A stretch of DNA of 64,000 nucleotides, taken from positions 434,001 to 498,000 of the forward strand of contig JAPDPX010000006.1 in assembly GCA_034506255.1 (NCBI GenBank), written 5' to 3'. Positions 10,003-19,484 of the stretch are shown here, piece by piece. The DNA comes from a candidate division KSB1 bacterium (GTDB taxonomy: Bacteria; Zhuqueibacterota; Zhuqueibacteria; Zhuqueibacterales; Zhuqueibacteraceae). A program made the position numbers and the translations under genes. Under the pieces are notes generated by a model. The model was not told the origin of the DNA and made no database searches. It worked only from the letters and a program-made list of their open reading frames with translations. The stretch's first letter is position 1. Every line of letters starts with the position of its first letter.

Positions 10003-11145
10003 ATGAAAAAATCATCGCTACTGGTTTGCCTCGCTGCCTTTGTCGGGGTTGAATACGCCGGCGCCCAGCCCAGCGTCACCGGCGACAACGGTGTGCTTGG
10101 TTTCAATCTCAACAGTTATGGCCGCCTGCGCGTCAGCAAATCGCCCTACTCCAGCAGCGCGCGGGAAGTCGATCGCATGAGTTTCATTGCCGCCCTCGGC
10201 AAAGAGGACGTCTACGACTACAACGAAGATGGCGACAGCACCAGCGTGACCGCCGCCGGGATCACCCTCCCCGGGGTCGATGCCGCCTACCAGTGCATCA
10301 CCGACAACGAATATTCCGGTGAGCCGCCGGACATTCGCGTGGTGCATACCGTGATGTCCTGGAGCAATACGCCCTATGTCTTTATTCGATTCCAGGCGGT
10401 GAACACCAGTGCCGGTCCACTCGATCTCCATTTGGGAGCCGCCGTCATTCCGCGACCATCCCTCACCTATGGCGGAGAGACCGTGGCCTACGACTCCACC
10501 AACCAGACGGCCTACTATTTCCGCACCGGCGAACAACCCTATTGGGGCACGCGGCTGCTCAACAAACCGGTGTATTCGGTGAAAATTCGGGATTGGGATG
10601 CTTACTCCCCCAATCCTGACTCGGATGAGGCAACAGATTCCACCCGCCATGCGATGACCGCGGCCAGTGGCTTCGACAACGCCCTGATTGCCGGGCCCAA
10701 CGGCAGCATCTATCATCACAACGGCGGCCTGGTGACCCTCGCGCCGGGGGACACGGCGGAGCTGGTGTATGCGGTGGTGTATGGCAATTCTCTGGGCGAA
10801 TTAAGAGAAGCCAGTGCCGCGGCGCAAACCCGCTATGAGGACATCTTCACTTCGGTCGCGGCCTCCTCTCCCGCTGTCCCTTCAGGCTTCTCCCTGCAGC
10901 AAAACTATCCCAACCCCTTCAACCCCGCGACGCAGATCCGCTTCCGTCTGGCCCGGCCTGCCAGCGTGCAGTTGACGGTCTATGACGCCGGCGGCCGTGA
11001 AGTCAGCCGCCTGCTCGACGGCTTCAAACCTGCGGGCGAGCACGTGATCACCTTCACTGCCCGTGGTTTGAGCAGCGGGGTTTATTTCTACAAGCTGCAC
11101 ACGGAGAAATTCACCGCCATCCGCAAGATGCTGTTGCTGCGATAA
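10003..11145 (+). CDS. Secreted protein with T9SS type-A-like sorting domain
   Basis: A 380-residue protein. The start at 10003 is chosen because GGGAGGA lies 3-4 nt upstream and it gives a clean signal peptide (MKKSSLLVCLAAFVGVEYAG, cut near AGA-QPS). An in-frame start at 9817 would lie inside the transporter gene. The central region (about residues 25-285) is beta-rich and not recognised as an enzyme. The last about 80 residues are a FlgD-like sorting domain: QQNYPNPFNPATQIRF, then VYDAGGREV, then SSGVYFYKL and the terminal KMLLLR. This domain directs cargo through the type IX secretion system to the cell surface or medium. The gene follows the transporter by 89 bp and may belong to the same transcript. 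Function unknown. Confidence 0.8.
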   Translation: MKKSSLLVCLAAFVGVEYAGAQPSVTGDNGVLGFNLNSYGRLRVSKSPYSSSAREVDRMSFIAALGKEDVYDYNEDGDSTSVTAAGITLPGVDAAYQCITDNEYSGEPPDIRVVHTVMSWSNTPYVFIRFQAVNTSAGPLDLHLGAAVIPRPSLTYGGETVAYDSTNQTAYYFRTGEQPYWGTRLLNKPVYSVKIRDWDAYSPNPDSDEATDSTRHAMTAASGFDNALIAGPNGSIYHHNGGLVTLAPGDTAELVYAVVYGNSLGELREASAAAQTRYEDIFTSVAASSPAVPSGFSLQQNYPNPFNPATQIRFRLARPASVQLTVYDAGGREVSRLLDGFKPAGEHVITFTARGLSSGVYFYKLHTEKFTAIRKMLLLR

Positions 11146-11226
11146 CTGAGGAGGCAACCACCCGACCGCGGAGCGCAGCGCCAGCCGGCGTTGTGCTCCG
11201 CCCCGGGAAGGCTTTGGTCAAACCAC

Positions 11227-12102
11227 ATGCCCAGTCGCAAGCCCCAAAATGCGCCGGTGCTCACGCAAAAAATTCTGGCGCTTTACCAGCGCCTGCCGGC
11301 GAATCAAAGAAAAGTCGCCGACTATTTTTTGCAGCAGCCCAATGATTTTTCCTTTCTCACCACCGACGCCATGGCCGAGGCCCTGCACGTGAGCAAGGCC
11401 ACCATTGTGCGTTTTGCGCAAAAGCTCGGTTATGACGGCTTCCCGGCGCTGCGCAACGAGGTGCTGCAGACGCTGCAGGCCAATCTGGCGCCTGCCGACC
11501 GCTTCATGCTCGCCTTCGCAAAGCATTCGCCGGAGGAAGCGCTCACCCTGGTGGCCGGGCACGAGGTGCAGAACATCAATCAGACGCTTTTGCATCTCGA
11601 CCGCCAGGTGTTTCACGAGGTGGTGCAGATGCTGCGGGGCGCGGCGCGCGTCTACACCATGGGGCTGGGCATTTCCAAGCTGCTGGCACAGCTTCTGGCT
11701 TATGAATTGCATCAAGTTGCCATCGATGCCCGGCCGCTGGCCAGCGGCACCATGCGCTTTGTCGAACAGTTGGTGCTGGCGAAAAAGGAGGATGTGGTGG
11801 TGGCGTTCTCCTTCCCGCCCTATTCCCGGGAGACGGTGGCTGCCGCGACATACGCCGCCGAGAAAGGCCTCGCGCTGGTGGCCATCACCGACAAGCCGGC
11901 GGCGCCGGTCACTTTTCATGCCACGCGTGTGCTGGCGGTGCGCACCAAAAACATGCTTTACACCAATTCGATTTCGGCGATCTCCGTGGTGATCAACGCC
12001 CTGGTCACCGAGATCGCGCTGCACAACAAGCAGGAGGTCAGCAGAGTCTTCCAGGAATCATCACGCATCATGCAGCAGACGCAGGAATTCCTGGACGACT
12101 AG
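11227..12102 (+). CDS. MurR/RpiR-family transcriptional regulator
   Basis: A 291-residue regulator. Residues about 8-80 form the RpiR-type helix-turn-helix domain (QKILALYQRLPANQRKVADY, then ALHVSKATIVRFAQKLGYDG). Residues about 125-260 form a SIS domain (RVYTMGLGISKLLAQ, VAFSFPPYSRETV, LVAITDKPAAPV) that in this family binds phosphosugars or related effectors. The start at 11227 is the first ATG of the conserved region; TTG at 11191 is possible. It lies 81 bp after the T9SS cargo gene and is the last gene of the peptidase/transporter cluster. It is the obvious local candidate to control that cluster, although its effector here cannot be read from sequence. Confidence 0.85.
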   Translation: MPSRKPQNAPVLTQKILALYQRLPANQRKVADYFLQQPNDFSFLTTDAMAEALHVSKATIVRFAQKLGYDGFPALRNEVLQTLQANLAPADRFMLAFAKHSPEEALTLVAGHEVQNINQTLLHLDRQVFHEVVQMLRGAARVYTMGLGISKLLAQLLAYELHQVAIDARPLASGTMRFVEQLVLAKKEDVVVAFSFPPYSRETVAAATYAAEKGLALVAITDKPAAPVTFHATRVLAVRTKNMLYTNSISAISVVINALVTEIALHNKQEVSRVFQESSRIMQQTQEFLDD

Positions 12103-12620
12103 CCGGGCAAAAGCGAATCCCCGCATCATCAGTACCTGCATTTTGCATGCTGGCTTGCTGCTGCCCGGGAGTAACAGCTTGTTCACACCTGTTTTTTTGA
12201 GGTGATAAAATCCAAAGCCGGGGCACGCAAGGACGCGCAGCCGCCGAGGCTTCGCCAAGAGTAGTTGTTCCGCCACGGTTTGACCGTGGCATTGTCCTGC
12301 GATCCTGCGGAGGCGCCTGGCAGAAATGCCACGGCCGGGCCGTGACCGATCAAAAAGAGAACGGAACTGTCACCGCAAGATTTTTGAACCACGATGCACG
12401 AGGGCAAACTTCATGGCCGCGGTGATCTTTGCGGTGAGGAGACTGGTGTTTGGCAATTTCAGCAGAAAAACTCTTTGCGGCTTTGCATGGGTTTTGTTTT
12501 CGTTTTTTTATCGCTTCGCAAAAGTTGGCAGCATTGGGCTAGAAGCCTGCCCGCCGGTATCGGCATGGCATGCCTGAGTGATTGGTGGAGCAGGGGCAAA
12601 CCACAATGCAGGGTGACGAC
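12103..12620. other. Intergenic region with hairpins
   Basis: 518 bp between the RpiR gene and the TonB receptor gene. It holds a perfect hairpin at 12272-12290 (GCCACGG, loop TTTGA, CCGTGGC) and, about 40 bp further, the short palindromic word CACGGCCGGGCCGTG. Similar words recur in other gaps (near 25280 and 42585). An open frame at 12326-12577 shows no protein-like composition and is not called. Confidence 0.5.
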
Positions 12621-15104
12621 ATGATCAAAAGAATCCTGAGCACGGGCCTGCTGGTGTGGCTCGCCTTCGCCCCGGCGCAGGCCGGCACCACCGGCAAAAT
12701 CGCCGGGCGGGTGGTCGACAAGACCAGCAAAGCGCCGCTGCCCGGCGCCAGCGTCCAATTGGAGGGCACGACCCTGGGCGCGGCCGCCGATCACAACGGC
12801 GCGTTCGTCATTTTGAACATTCCGCCGGGCACCTACAGCGCGCGCGTCAATTTCATCGGCTATGACCCGGTGACGATCGCCAACGTCCGGGTGGCAATCA
12901 ACCAAACCACGACACTCCACGTGGAACTGAACGAAAGCCTGCTGGAGGGCGAGGAGGTCGTGGTGGTGGCGGAGCGGCCGCTGGTGCGTCAGGATGCCAC
13001 CGGCACGGTGGCCATCGTCGGCCGCGATGACATTCAGGCGCTGCCGGTGCGCGATTTCGTGGAGGTACTGCAGCTTCGTGCCGGGGTGGTGGGCGAGGGC
13101 AACAACATCAACATTCGCGGCGGCCGCAGCAATGAAGTGGCCTACCTCGTCGATGGCGTGTACATCGAAGATCCGCTCTTCGGCGGCCTGGGCACGCGCG
13201 TGCACAACGATGCCATCGAGCAGCTTGAGTTTCTCTCCGGCACGTTCAGCGCGGAATTCGGCGACGCGCTGAGCGGCGTGGTCAACATCGTCACCCGCGA
13301 GGGCGGCGGGCAATTCACCGCCAAGCTCGACGGCCGCACCAGCGAGTTTGCCGCGCCCTATTCGCACTACGATGAAAACCGCGTCATCATCTCGCTGGGC
13401 GGGCCGCTGCCCCTGCTGCCCAATCTCACTTTCTTCGTTAGCGGGGAAAGCGACCGGCGCGGCAGTTGGCTGCCGTTCGGCTATAATCGTGAGTTTTCCA
13501 CGCTCGGCAAGCTGTCGCAAAAATTTTCCAGCGCGTTGAAAGCCACTCTGAGCTACCGTCTGACGCGCGGCGGCCGCCAGAGCTACAGTCACGCCTGGAA
13601 ATACATTCCTGAACAATACGCCCACTCGCGCACGCACAGCGATCACGCCGTGCTCACCCTCAAACACGTGCTCAGCAACAAGGCCTTCTACGACCTGAAG
13701 CTCTCCTCTTTCCGGCAAAGTTACCGCCTGGGCGTGATGGATGCGAACGACAACTTCCTGCCGCCTTCGCAATATCTCGCCACCGGTGATCGCGTCTACC
13801 TCCCAACGGCCGGCAATGGCTTCGAATTCTATGCGCGCGCCCATCCGCTGGACTACCTCGACAGCCACACCAAAACCCTCAATGCCCGAGCCGATTGGGT
13901 GTGGCAGGCGCATCCCTCACATGAGTTGAAGGCCGGGCTGGAGCTGAAGCGCCACGATCTGCGGCTGTACAGCATCTACGACCCCAGGCGCAATTTCCCC
14001 TACATCAACGATTACACGCGCAAGCCGGTGGAGGCCGCGGCCTACGTGCAGGACAAGATGGAGTTTGCCTCGTTGATCCTGAATGCCGGCCTGCGCCTGG
14101 ATTTCGCCGATCAGCGCGCCCCCTTTCGCGCCAACCCGCTCGACCCGCAGGCGGTGGTGGCCGCTTCGAAGAAATGGCAGATCAGTCCGCGCCTGGGCAT
14201 CGCCCACCCCATCACCGAGCGCACCAACTTTCATTTTTCCTACGGCCATTTCTTCCAGAACCCCGAGTATCAATTTCTCTACGAAAACAGCCAGTACGAT
14301 TTGAATGTGCGCGAGCCGCTCTTCGGCCAGCCCGACCTCGAGGCGCAGAAAACCGTGGCCTATGAAGTCGGGGTGGCGCACCAGTTGACCCCGACGCTGG
14401 CCGCCAGCCTGACCGCCTACTACAAAGATGTGACCGGCTTGATTGGCACGCATTACTATTTCCCCTATTTCGATGGCCGCTTCGTGGGCTACACCCTGTA
14501 CGTCAATGAGGATTATGCCAACATCAAGGGCTTTGAAGTCGACGTGACCTTGCGCCGCACGAAAAACTTTGCCGGCGGCCTGACCTACACCTACTCGGTG
14601 GCCAAAGGCAGCGCCTCCTCGGAAACCGAGCAATACCCCGGCACGCAGGAGTCGACGCTGCTCTACTATCTCGATTTCGACAAGACGCACGTCATCAATC
14701 TCAACACCAGCCTGAGTTTCAAAGAGAAGGAGGGGCCGCGGCTGTTCGGCATGCAGCCGCTGGCGCGCACCTACTGGAACGTCGTGCTGCGCACCAGCAG
14801 CGGCTATCCCTACACACCCGGCGGCCGTGACGCCGGCTTCGTGATCCGCAACTCCGAGCGCATGCCGTGGACACTCTCGCTGGATGCGGAAGTCGGCAAA
14901 GACTGGCGGCTGGGCGGCTTCGTGCTGACGGTTTTTGCCGAAGCGCTCAATCTCACCAACTACAAAAACGTGTTGTCCGTGTATTCCGACACCGGCCTGC
15001 CGGATGTGACACGGGTGGGCAACAACTCGCCGGAGTACATTCGCGATCCTTCCAATTTCGGCCCGCCGCGCCGCGTGCGGCTGGGCTTGCGGTTGCAGAG
15101 GTGA
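12621..15104 (+). CDS. TonB-dependent receptor with carboxypeptidase-like N-domain
   Basis: An 827-residue outer-membrane receptor. The ATG at 12621 is chosen because AGGGTGA sits 4-10 nt upstream and it directly starts a signal peptide (MIKRILSTGLLVWLAFAPAQA); ATG at 12606 is also possible. About residues 25-105 are a carboxypeptidase regulatory-like beta-sandwich (GKIAGRVVDKTSKAPLPGAS). Next comes the plug domain with DDIQALPVRD, NINIRGGRSNEVAYLVDGV and SGVVNIVTREGG, then a 22-strand-type barrel ending RVRLGLRLQR. Such receptors import siderophores, glycans or peptides, or act as SusC-like partners. No SusD partner is adjacent. It is followed after 23 bp by a large secreted protein gene and probably co-transcribed with it. 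Substrate unknown. Confidence 0.88.
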   Translation: MIKRILSTGLLVWLAFAPAQAGTTGKIAGRVVDKTSKAPLPGASVQLEGTTLGAAADHNGAFVILNIPPGTYSARVNFIGYDPVTIANVRVAINQTTTLHVELNESLLEGEEVVVVAERPLVRQDATGTVAIVGRDDIQALPVRDFVEVLQLRAGVVGEGNNINIRGGRSNEVAYLVDGVYIEDPLFGGLGTRVHNDAIEQLEFLSGTFSAEFGDALSGVVNIVTREGGGQFTAKLDGRTSEFAAPYSHYDENRVIISLGGPLPLLPNLTFFVSGESDRRGSWLPFGYNREFSTLGKLSQKFSSALKATLSYRLTRGGRQSYSHAWKYIPEQYAHSRTHSDHAVLTLKHVLSNKAFYDLKLSSFRQSYRLGVMDANDNFLPPSQYLATGDRVYLPTAGNGFEFYARAHPLDYLDSHTKTLNARADWVWQAHPSHELKAGLELKRHDLRLYSIYDPRRNFPYINDYTRKPVEAAAYVQDKMEFASLILNAGLRLDFADQRAPFRANPLDPQAVVAASKKWQISPRLGIAHPITERTNFHFSYGHFFQNPEYQFLYENSQYDLNVREPLFGQPDLEAQKTVAYEVGVAHQLTPTLAASLTAYYKDVTGLIGTHYYFPYFDGRFVGYTLYVNEDYANIKGFEVDVTLRRTKNFAGGLTYTYSVAKGSASSETEQYPGTQESTLLYYLDFDKTHVINLNTSLSFKEKEGPRLFGMQPLARTYWNVVLRTSSGYPYTPGGRDAGFVIRNSERMPWTLSLDAEVGKDWRLGGFVLTVFAEALNLTNYKNVLSVYSDTGLPDVTRVGNNSPEYIRDPSNFGPPRRVRLGLRLQR

Positions 15105-15127
15105 TTTCGCCGGATGGAGGTCGAACG

Positions 15128-17671
15128 ATGTTGTGCCAAACCAGCATGACCCGCGTGAAAAAATTGCTGCTGCTGTGCGCACTGCTGCCCGCCGCCCTGC
15201 CGGCCCAGCGAACCCAGGCGGGGCGCGAGCGCGATGGGGAGAATTTTTTCCTGCACCCGCCGGCGGCGACCGCCGGTATTCGTGATCGTGCCGGCGGCAC
15301 GCACAACAAGAGCAACATCGGCTTGTTTTTCGAAAACCGTGGCAAGCTCTATCCGCGGCGCCTGAGTCAGGGCCCGTCGGGAGAGTATCCCATCGGCAGC
15401 GGCCGGCATTACATCTACCGCATCAACCCCTGGGTGGGCGTGCCCAACAATGTGGTGCAGGGCCGTTTCACCACCAATGAAGAATGGGAGGCGGTGGGTG
15501 GCTATCACAACCCGGCGCTGGCGCAGATCGCCTTCAGCGACCGGCCGGAAACCTGGCCGGCCACCGGCTGGCCGGTGAAGGATGCCCGGGGCAACCCCAT
15601 CATCCGCTCGGATCAGGACAGCTACTGCGTTTACAGCGATTCCAACAACACCAGCAAAACCGGCATTCTGGGGTTGGAGGTGCATCAAACCGGGTATGCC
15701 TACGGTGTGAAATTCGCCGCTGACATGATCTTCTTCAAATTCGACATTATCAACAAGGGCAAGCGCCGTCTCGACAGTCTCTATTTTGCGATGTACATGG
15801 ACATCGATGCCGGCAACGTCTCCGGCGGCGATCCCGAATGGGCGGACGAGAAGATCGGCTTCGATCGCGAACTGCAGCTTCTGTACGATTACGATGCCGA
15901 CAACTACACCAGCGAATGGCCGGGCAACATTCCCGGCGAGATGGGCGTGGCGTTTTTGCGCACGCCCGCGGTCAACGGCCGGCAGTTGGGCATCACCGAC
16001 ATGCACTGGTTCCTCTACGACGACCTGAATGTCACCGACATCGACTCGGTGCAATACGGGCTGATGTCGAGTGCCGCCAGTCTCTACCATTCGCCTTTGG
16101 GACCGAAATTTCTGCATCCCGGCGCCAATGCCCCGAATCTCCATTTCGATGATCTCAGCACGCAGGATCCCGGCGGCAACGACACTGATGCCATCGCGGC
16201 CTCCGGACCCTACACCCTGGCGGTGGGAGACACGCTGACGTTCATCACCGCCATCGTAGCCGGGCCGGATCGCCAGCAACTGTTCGCCAACACCCGCACC
16301 GCGCACAACATTGTGGCGCTGAATTTCGAGGTGGCACGGCCGCCGGATCCGCCCAAGCTGAGTGCCGTGCCGGGCAACCGCCGCGTCACGCTCTATTGGG
16401 ATGACCGCTCCGAACGCAGCCGTGACAAGTTTTCGAATGCCTTCGATTTCGAGGGCTATCGTCTCTACAAGAGCCTGGACAAGGGCATCACCTGGGATCA
16501 AATTGATCGCAACGTCTTTCCCCACGCCGGCCCGGATCCCGTGCCGCTGGCACAGTTCGATGTCCTCAACGGTCTCGGCGCCGACACCGGTTTGCAATAC
16601 AGTTTCGTCGATACCAACGTGGTGAACGGTTTTGAATATTGGTACTCGCTCACCGCATACGATCGTGGCAGCGAGGCCGTCGAGAGCCTGGAGTCCAGCC
16701 GCGGCGCCACTTTGGATGAGCCCAACATCGTGGCGGTGGTGCCGCGCCAGGATGCCATCGGTCGTATGCCGCCGCGGGTGACCGACCTGCGGCAGATCGG
16801 CAGCGGCAGCTCGAATTACCAGTTCCTCATCAGCGCCACGGATCAAGCTGGCGCAGCCGGCCAGACTTTTGTCGTGGAGTTCCTGCCCGCAATCGCGCGG
16901 GTGACCGGCAATCTCTCCGCCAGAGTCGAGGCGACCATCGCCGACCTGGAGGCGACCGTGCCGCGGAGCTATGCGCTGCGTTTCCTTTCCGCGACCGCTT
17001 TCCATCTCCTGGATGTCGCCTCCGGTGACACACTGTTGCGCAACCAGAGTTACGTTTCGGGCACCGCCTTCACCTTCGAGGGTCTGCAGATCACCATCAC
17101 CAATCCCGCCCCCACCGAGCCGCTCGACTTTTTTCCCGAGGCCGGCGATGAAGTGGTGATCGCGCCCGGGGTGCAAGTCAGCAGCGGAGGCGCGGTGGTG
17201 CTGCCGGTGCGGCCCCTGGCGCTGGGCAAACCCTATGCGACCAGCAACGGCCTGATCTTCACAATCGTGCCGCCGGCGACCGCTCCTCAGCCGCTCACTT
17301 ACAAGGATCGCTTTCAGTTCTCCACCACACCGCCGCGTGTCGATGCCAGCGCGGTGAAAAGCGAGTTGGGACGGGTGCGCGTCGTGCCCAATCCCTACTT
17401 GGTGGCCTCCAGTTTCGAAGAGGAATTCGGGCAACTGCGGCGCGAGCCGCTGCGTGTGCTGCGCTTCGTCAATTTGCCGCCGGTGTGCACGATTCATGTG
17501 TTCACGCTCGACGGCGATTTGATCAAGACCATCGAGCATAATGACGGCACCGGCGTCGCCACCTGGGATATGCGTTCGGCCTCCGGCCGCGAGATCGCCA
17601 CCGGTGTCTATCTTTATCTCGTGAAAACCGACAACGCGGAGAAACTCGACCGCTTCGCGGTGGTGAAGTGA
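15128..17671 (+). CDS. Large secreted protein with fibronectin-like and FlgD-like domains
   Basis: An 847-residue exported protein. The ATG at 15128 has GGAGGT 7 nt upstream and starts a signal peptide (hydrophobic KKLLLLCALLPAALPAQ). The ORF is open further upstream only because it overlaps the receptor gene out of frame. Residues about 45-480 form an unrecognised beta-rich domain. Around residues 415-530 there is a fibronectin type III-like module (PKLSAVPGNRRVTLYWDDRS, then FEGYRLYKS, then WYSLTAYDRG). The C-terminus is a FlgD-like domain (VVPNPYLVAS, HVFTLDGDLIKTIEH, TGVYLYLVKT) ending in FAVVK, as in many T9SS-related cargo of KSB1/Calditrichota. Gene order receptor - this protein - PorV-like protein suggests a surface complex, which is inference. 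Confidence 0.78.
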   Translation: MLCQTSMTRVKKLLLLCALLPAALPAQRTQAGRERDGENFFLHPPAATAGIRDRAGGTHNKSNIGLFFENRGKLYPRRLSQGPSGEYPIGSGRHYIYRINPWVGVPNNVVQGRFTTNEEWEAVGGYHNPALAQIAFSDRPETWPATGWPVKDARGNPIIRSDQDSYCVYSDSNNTSKTGILGLEVHQTGYAYGVKFAADMIFFKFDIINKGKRRLDSLYFAMYMDIDAGNVSGGDPEWADEKIGFDRELQLLYDYDADNYTSEWPGNIPGEMGVAFLRTPAVNGRQLGITDMHWFLYDDLNVTDIDSVQYGLMSSAASLYHSPLGPKFLHPGANAPNLHFDDLSTQDPGGNDTDAIAASGPYTLAVGDTLTFITAIVAGPDRQQLFANTRTAHNIVALNFEVARPPDPPKLSAVPGNRRVTLYWDDRSERSRDKFSNAFDFEGYRLYKSLDKGITWDQIDRNVFPHAGPDPVPLAQFDVLNGLGADTGLQYSFVDTNVVNGFEYWYSLTAYDRGSEAVESLESSRGATLDEPNIVAVVPRQDAIGRMPPRVTDLRQIGSGSSNYQFLISATDQAGAAGQTFVVEFLPAIARVTGNLSARVEATIADLEATVPRSYALRFLSATAFHLLDVASGDTLLRNQSYVSGTAFTFEGLQITITNPAPTEPLDFFPEAGDEVVIAPGVQVSSGGAVVLPVRPLALGKPYATSNGLIFTIVPPATAPQPLTYKDRFQFSTTPPRVDASAVKSELGRVRVVPNPYLVASSFEEEFGQLRREPLRVLRFVNLPPVCTIHVFTLDGDLIKTIEHNDGTGVATWDMRSASGREIATGVYLYLVKTDNAEKLDRFAVVK

Positions 17672-17680
17672 GGTCTTACC

Positions 17681-17728
17681 CTTACTCTTACTCTTACTCT
17701 TAAAAAAAGTAAGAGTAAGAGTAGGAGT
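17681..17728. repeat. Hexanucleotide repeat forming a long hairpin
   Basis: CTTACT-type units (17681-17702) are followed by an A6 loop and the complementary GTAAGA-type units (17709-17728). The transcript could fold into a stem of about 18 bp just downstream of the secreted-protein gene. There is no T-tract, so termination is uncertain. The same hexamer recurs directly after the next gene. Confidence 0.7.
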
Positions 17729-17780
17729 GGGAGTAGGAAAAGCTGAACTGGAACCACGCAATTAAGCATGGGGGTCAGGC

Positions 17781-18182
17781 ATGGAATACCTCTTTGATCA
17801 CGAGAAGCTCAAGGCATACCAGGAGGCGATTCAATTTGTGGCATGGCTGGCACCGCGTCTCGAGCATTTGAAAAAATGCCGGGTCATGCACGATCAACTC
17901 GAACGCGCCAGCACTTCGATTGTCCTCAACCTGGCAGAGGGCAATGCCAGGTTTTCGATGAAGGAACGCGCGCGCTATTTGGAAATCGCCAGTGGCTCGA
18001 CAATGGAATGCGCCGCGGCACTCGATGTCCTTTGCGCACAAGGGTACTTGACACAGCCAGACACCACTGCAGGCAAACGCATATTGAAACGCGTCGCCGG
18101 CCTTATTATTGGCCTGCGCACCAATGCTCAGAATCGAATCGCCGAGGTGGGCGTGATGTATGGAGGGGAGGAGCTGGAGTAA
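17781..18182 (+). CDS. Four-helix-bundle protein (23S rRNA IVP / TIGR02436 type)
   Basis: A 133-residue, all-helical protein. It matches the four-helix-bundle family first seen as ORFs in 23S rRNA intervening sequences: an N-terminal helix with KAYQEAIQFVAWL, then QLERASTSIVLNLAEG, then ERARYLEIASGSTMECAAALDVL. The LAEG and GSTMECAA-type motifs are family hallmarks. Related proteins form pentameric barrels and include the Avd accessory protein of diversity-generating retroelements, but no reverse transcriptase or template repeat is seen nearby. The gene is bracketed by GAGTAA-type simple repeats, and the right-hand repeat supplies its own stop codon. It interrupts an otherwise outer-membrane-related gene row. 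Cellular role unknown. Confidence 0.82.
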   Translation: MEYLFDHEKLKAYQEAIQFVAWLAPRLEHLKKCRVMHDQLERASTSIVLNLAEGNARFSMKERARYLEIASGSTMECAAALDVLCAQGYLTQPDTTAGKRILKRVAGLIIGLRTNAQNRIAEVGVMYGGEELE

Positions 18183-18234
18183 GAGTAAGAGTAAGAGTAA
18201 GAGTAAGAGTAAGAGCAGGAGGAGGAGGAGGAGG
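18177..18234. repeat. (GAGTAA)6 simple repeat followed by GGA repeats
   Basis: Six perfect GAGTAA copies span 18177-18212, then GGA-rich units to about 18234. The first copy contains the TAA stop of the four-helix-bundle gene. The same hexamer (in both orientations) lies just upstream of that gene at 17681-17728. Confidence 0.85.
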
Positions 18235-18269
18235 ACAACGAGCAGGGAGACCGAAACCCCGAGGTTGAT

Positions 18270-19265
18270 ATGAAAAAGCATCTACTTTCGCTGCTGGGAT
18301 GGTGTGTCGCATTTGCGGTGCAGGCGCAGAACGCCAATCTTGGCACGGCAGGCGCGCAATTTCTGCAAATTCCAGTGGGCGCGCGGGCAACGGGCATGGC
18401 CGGCGCATATGTCGCGAGCGCAGCCAATGCCGCCGCGCTGTTTTGGAATCCCGCCGGCATTGCCCGCCTTGAACGGCAATCGGTTTACTTCGCGCACACG
18501 CCCTGGCGCGCCACCATGCAATTGAATTCCGCGGCCTATGCCCTGCGCCTCGGCGAGCTCGGCAGTCTCGGCGTGGCGGTGACGGTGCTGTCGATGGACC
18601 GCATGGAAGTCACCACCGAGTATGCCCAGGACGGCACCGGCGAATTCTTCGAGGCCCAGGATGTGATGATCGGCCTGAGCTATGCCCGCGCGCTCAGCGA
18701 CCGCTTTAGCACCGGCATCACCGCGAAATATATCCAGCAAAAAATCTGGAACGAGTCGGCCTCCGGCATCGCCTTCGACGTCGGCACGCAGTACCGTCTA
18801 TGGTTCAAAGAAGCGGTGATCGGCATGAGCCTGACCAACTTTGGCAGCGACCTGCACATGGCCGGCCGGGATCTGTCGTATAAATTCGACACCGACCCGA
18901 ACGCGCCGCGCAACCGCCTGGCGCCCGCCACGCTCGAAACCGAAGCCTATCCCCTGCCGCTGCACTTTCAAGTCGGCCTGGCGCTCGAACTGCTGCGCTC
19001 CCGCATCTTCGCGTGGCGGCTGGCCTCCGATGTCACCCATCCCAATGACAACAGCGAGCGCGTGAACTTCGGCACCGAGCTGGGCGTGTTCGACCGGCTG
19101 TTCCTGCGCGGCGGCTATCGCTTCAACTACGATGACGAAGATCTCTGCTTCGGCCTGGGCCTGTCGTGGCCGATGGCCAACAGCCATCTCGCCGTCGATT
19201 ATGCCTACACCCGCCACGACCTGCTGCCCGACGTGCACCGCTTTGCCGTGGGGCTGGAGTTCTGA
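18270..19265 (+). CDS. PorV/PorQ-family outer-membrane beta-barrel protein
   Basis: A 331-residue exported barrel. It has a signal peptide (MKKHLLSLLGWCVAFAVQAQ) and then the conserved PorV/PorQ start: AGAQFLQIPVGARATGMAGA followed by AANAAALFWNPAGIA. The rest alternates as expected for beta-strands and ends with the aromatic residue Phe (FAVGLEF), typical of barrel insertion. In T9SS, PorV shuttles cargo from the translocon to the PorU attachment complex, while other UPF0164 members are general outer-membrane proteins. GAGG precedes the ATG. Its position downstream of two secreted or outer-membrane genes, plus PorU elsewhere in the window, supports a T9SS link. Which paralogue it is cannot be decided from sequence alone. 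Confidence 0.8.
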   Translation: MKKHLLSLLGWCVAFAVQAQNANLGTAGAQFLQIPVGARATGMAGAYVASAANAAALFWNPAGIARLERQSVYFAHTPWRATMQLNSAAYALRLGELGSLGVAVTVLSMDRMEVTTEYAQDGTGEFFEAQDVMIGLSYARALSDRFSTGITAKYIQQKIWNESASGIAFDVGTQYRLWFKEAVIGMSLTNFGSDLHMAGRDLSYKFDTDPNAPRNRLAPATLETEAYPLPLHFQVGLALELLRSRIFAWRLASDVTHPNDNSERVNFGTELGVFDRLFLRGGYRFNYDDEDLCFGLGLSWPMANSHLAVDYAYTRHDLLPDVHRFAVGLEF

Positions 19266-19484
19266 GGCTTTGCATGACGGCACTCAATGCGCATTCTGCC
19301 CGGCTATGCTTGGGTGCGTAACCCGCGAAACATGCGAGATACACCAAATAGTTCTTCGTGTGTTTCGTGGTAGAATTCCAAATGTGCTCATCACCAATTC
19401 CGGGACTCGTGGCCGGTGCCCTGAAAGATTTGGTGTCTGTCCGAGAATGCCGGCATCACGAAAGCGGCGCAGGGATGCTAATCC

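Noticed and set aside
14867..15127. Long N-terminal extension of the 15128 gene
   Set aside because: It overlaps the 3' end of the TonB receptor gene in another frame; the ATG at 15128 has a strong ribosome-binding site and signal peptide.
17781..18182. Diversity-generating retroelement accessory gene (avd)
   Set aside because: The protein is of the four-helix-bundle superfamily, but there is no reverse transcriptase and no template/variable repeat pair nearby.
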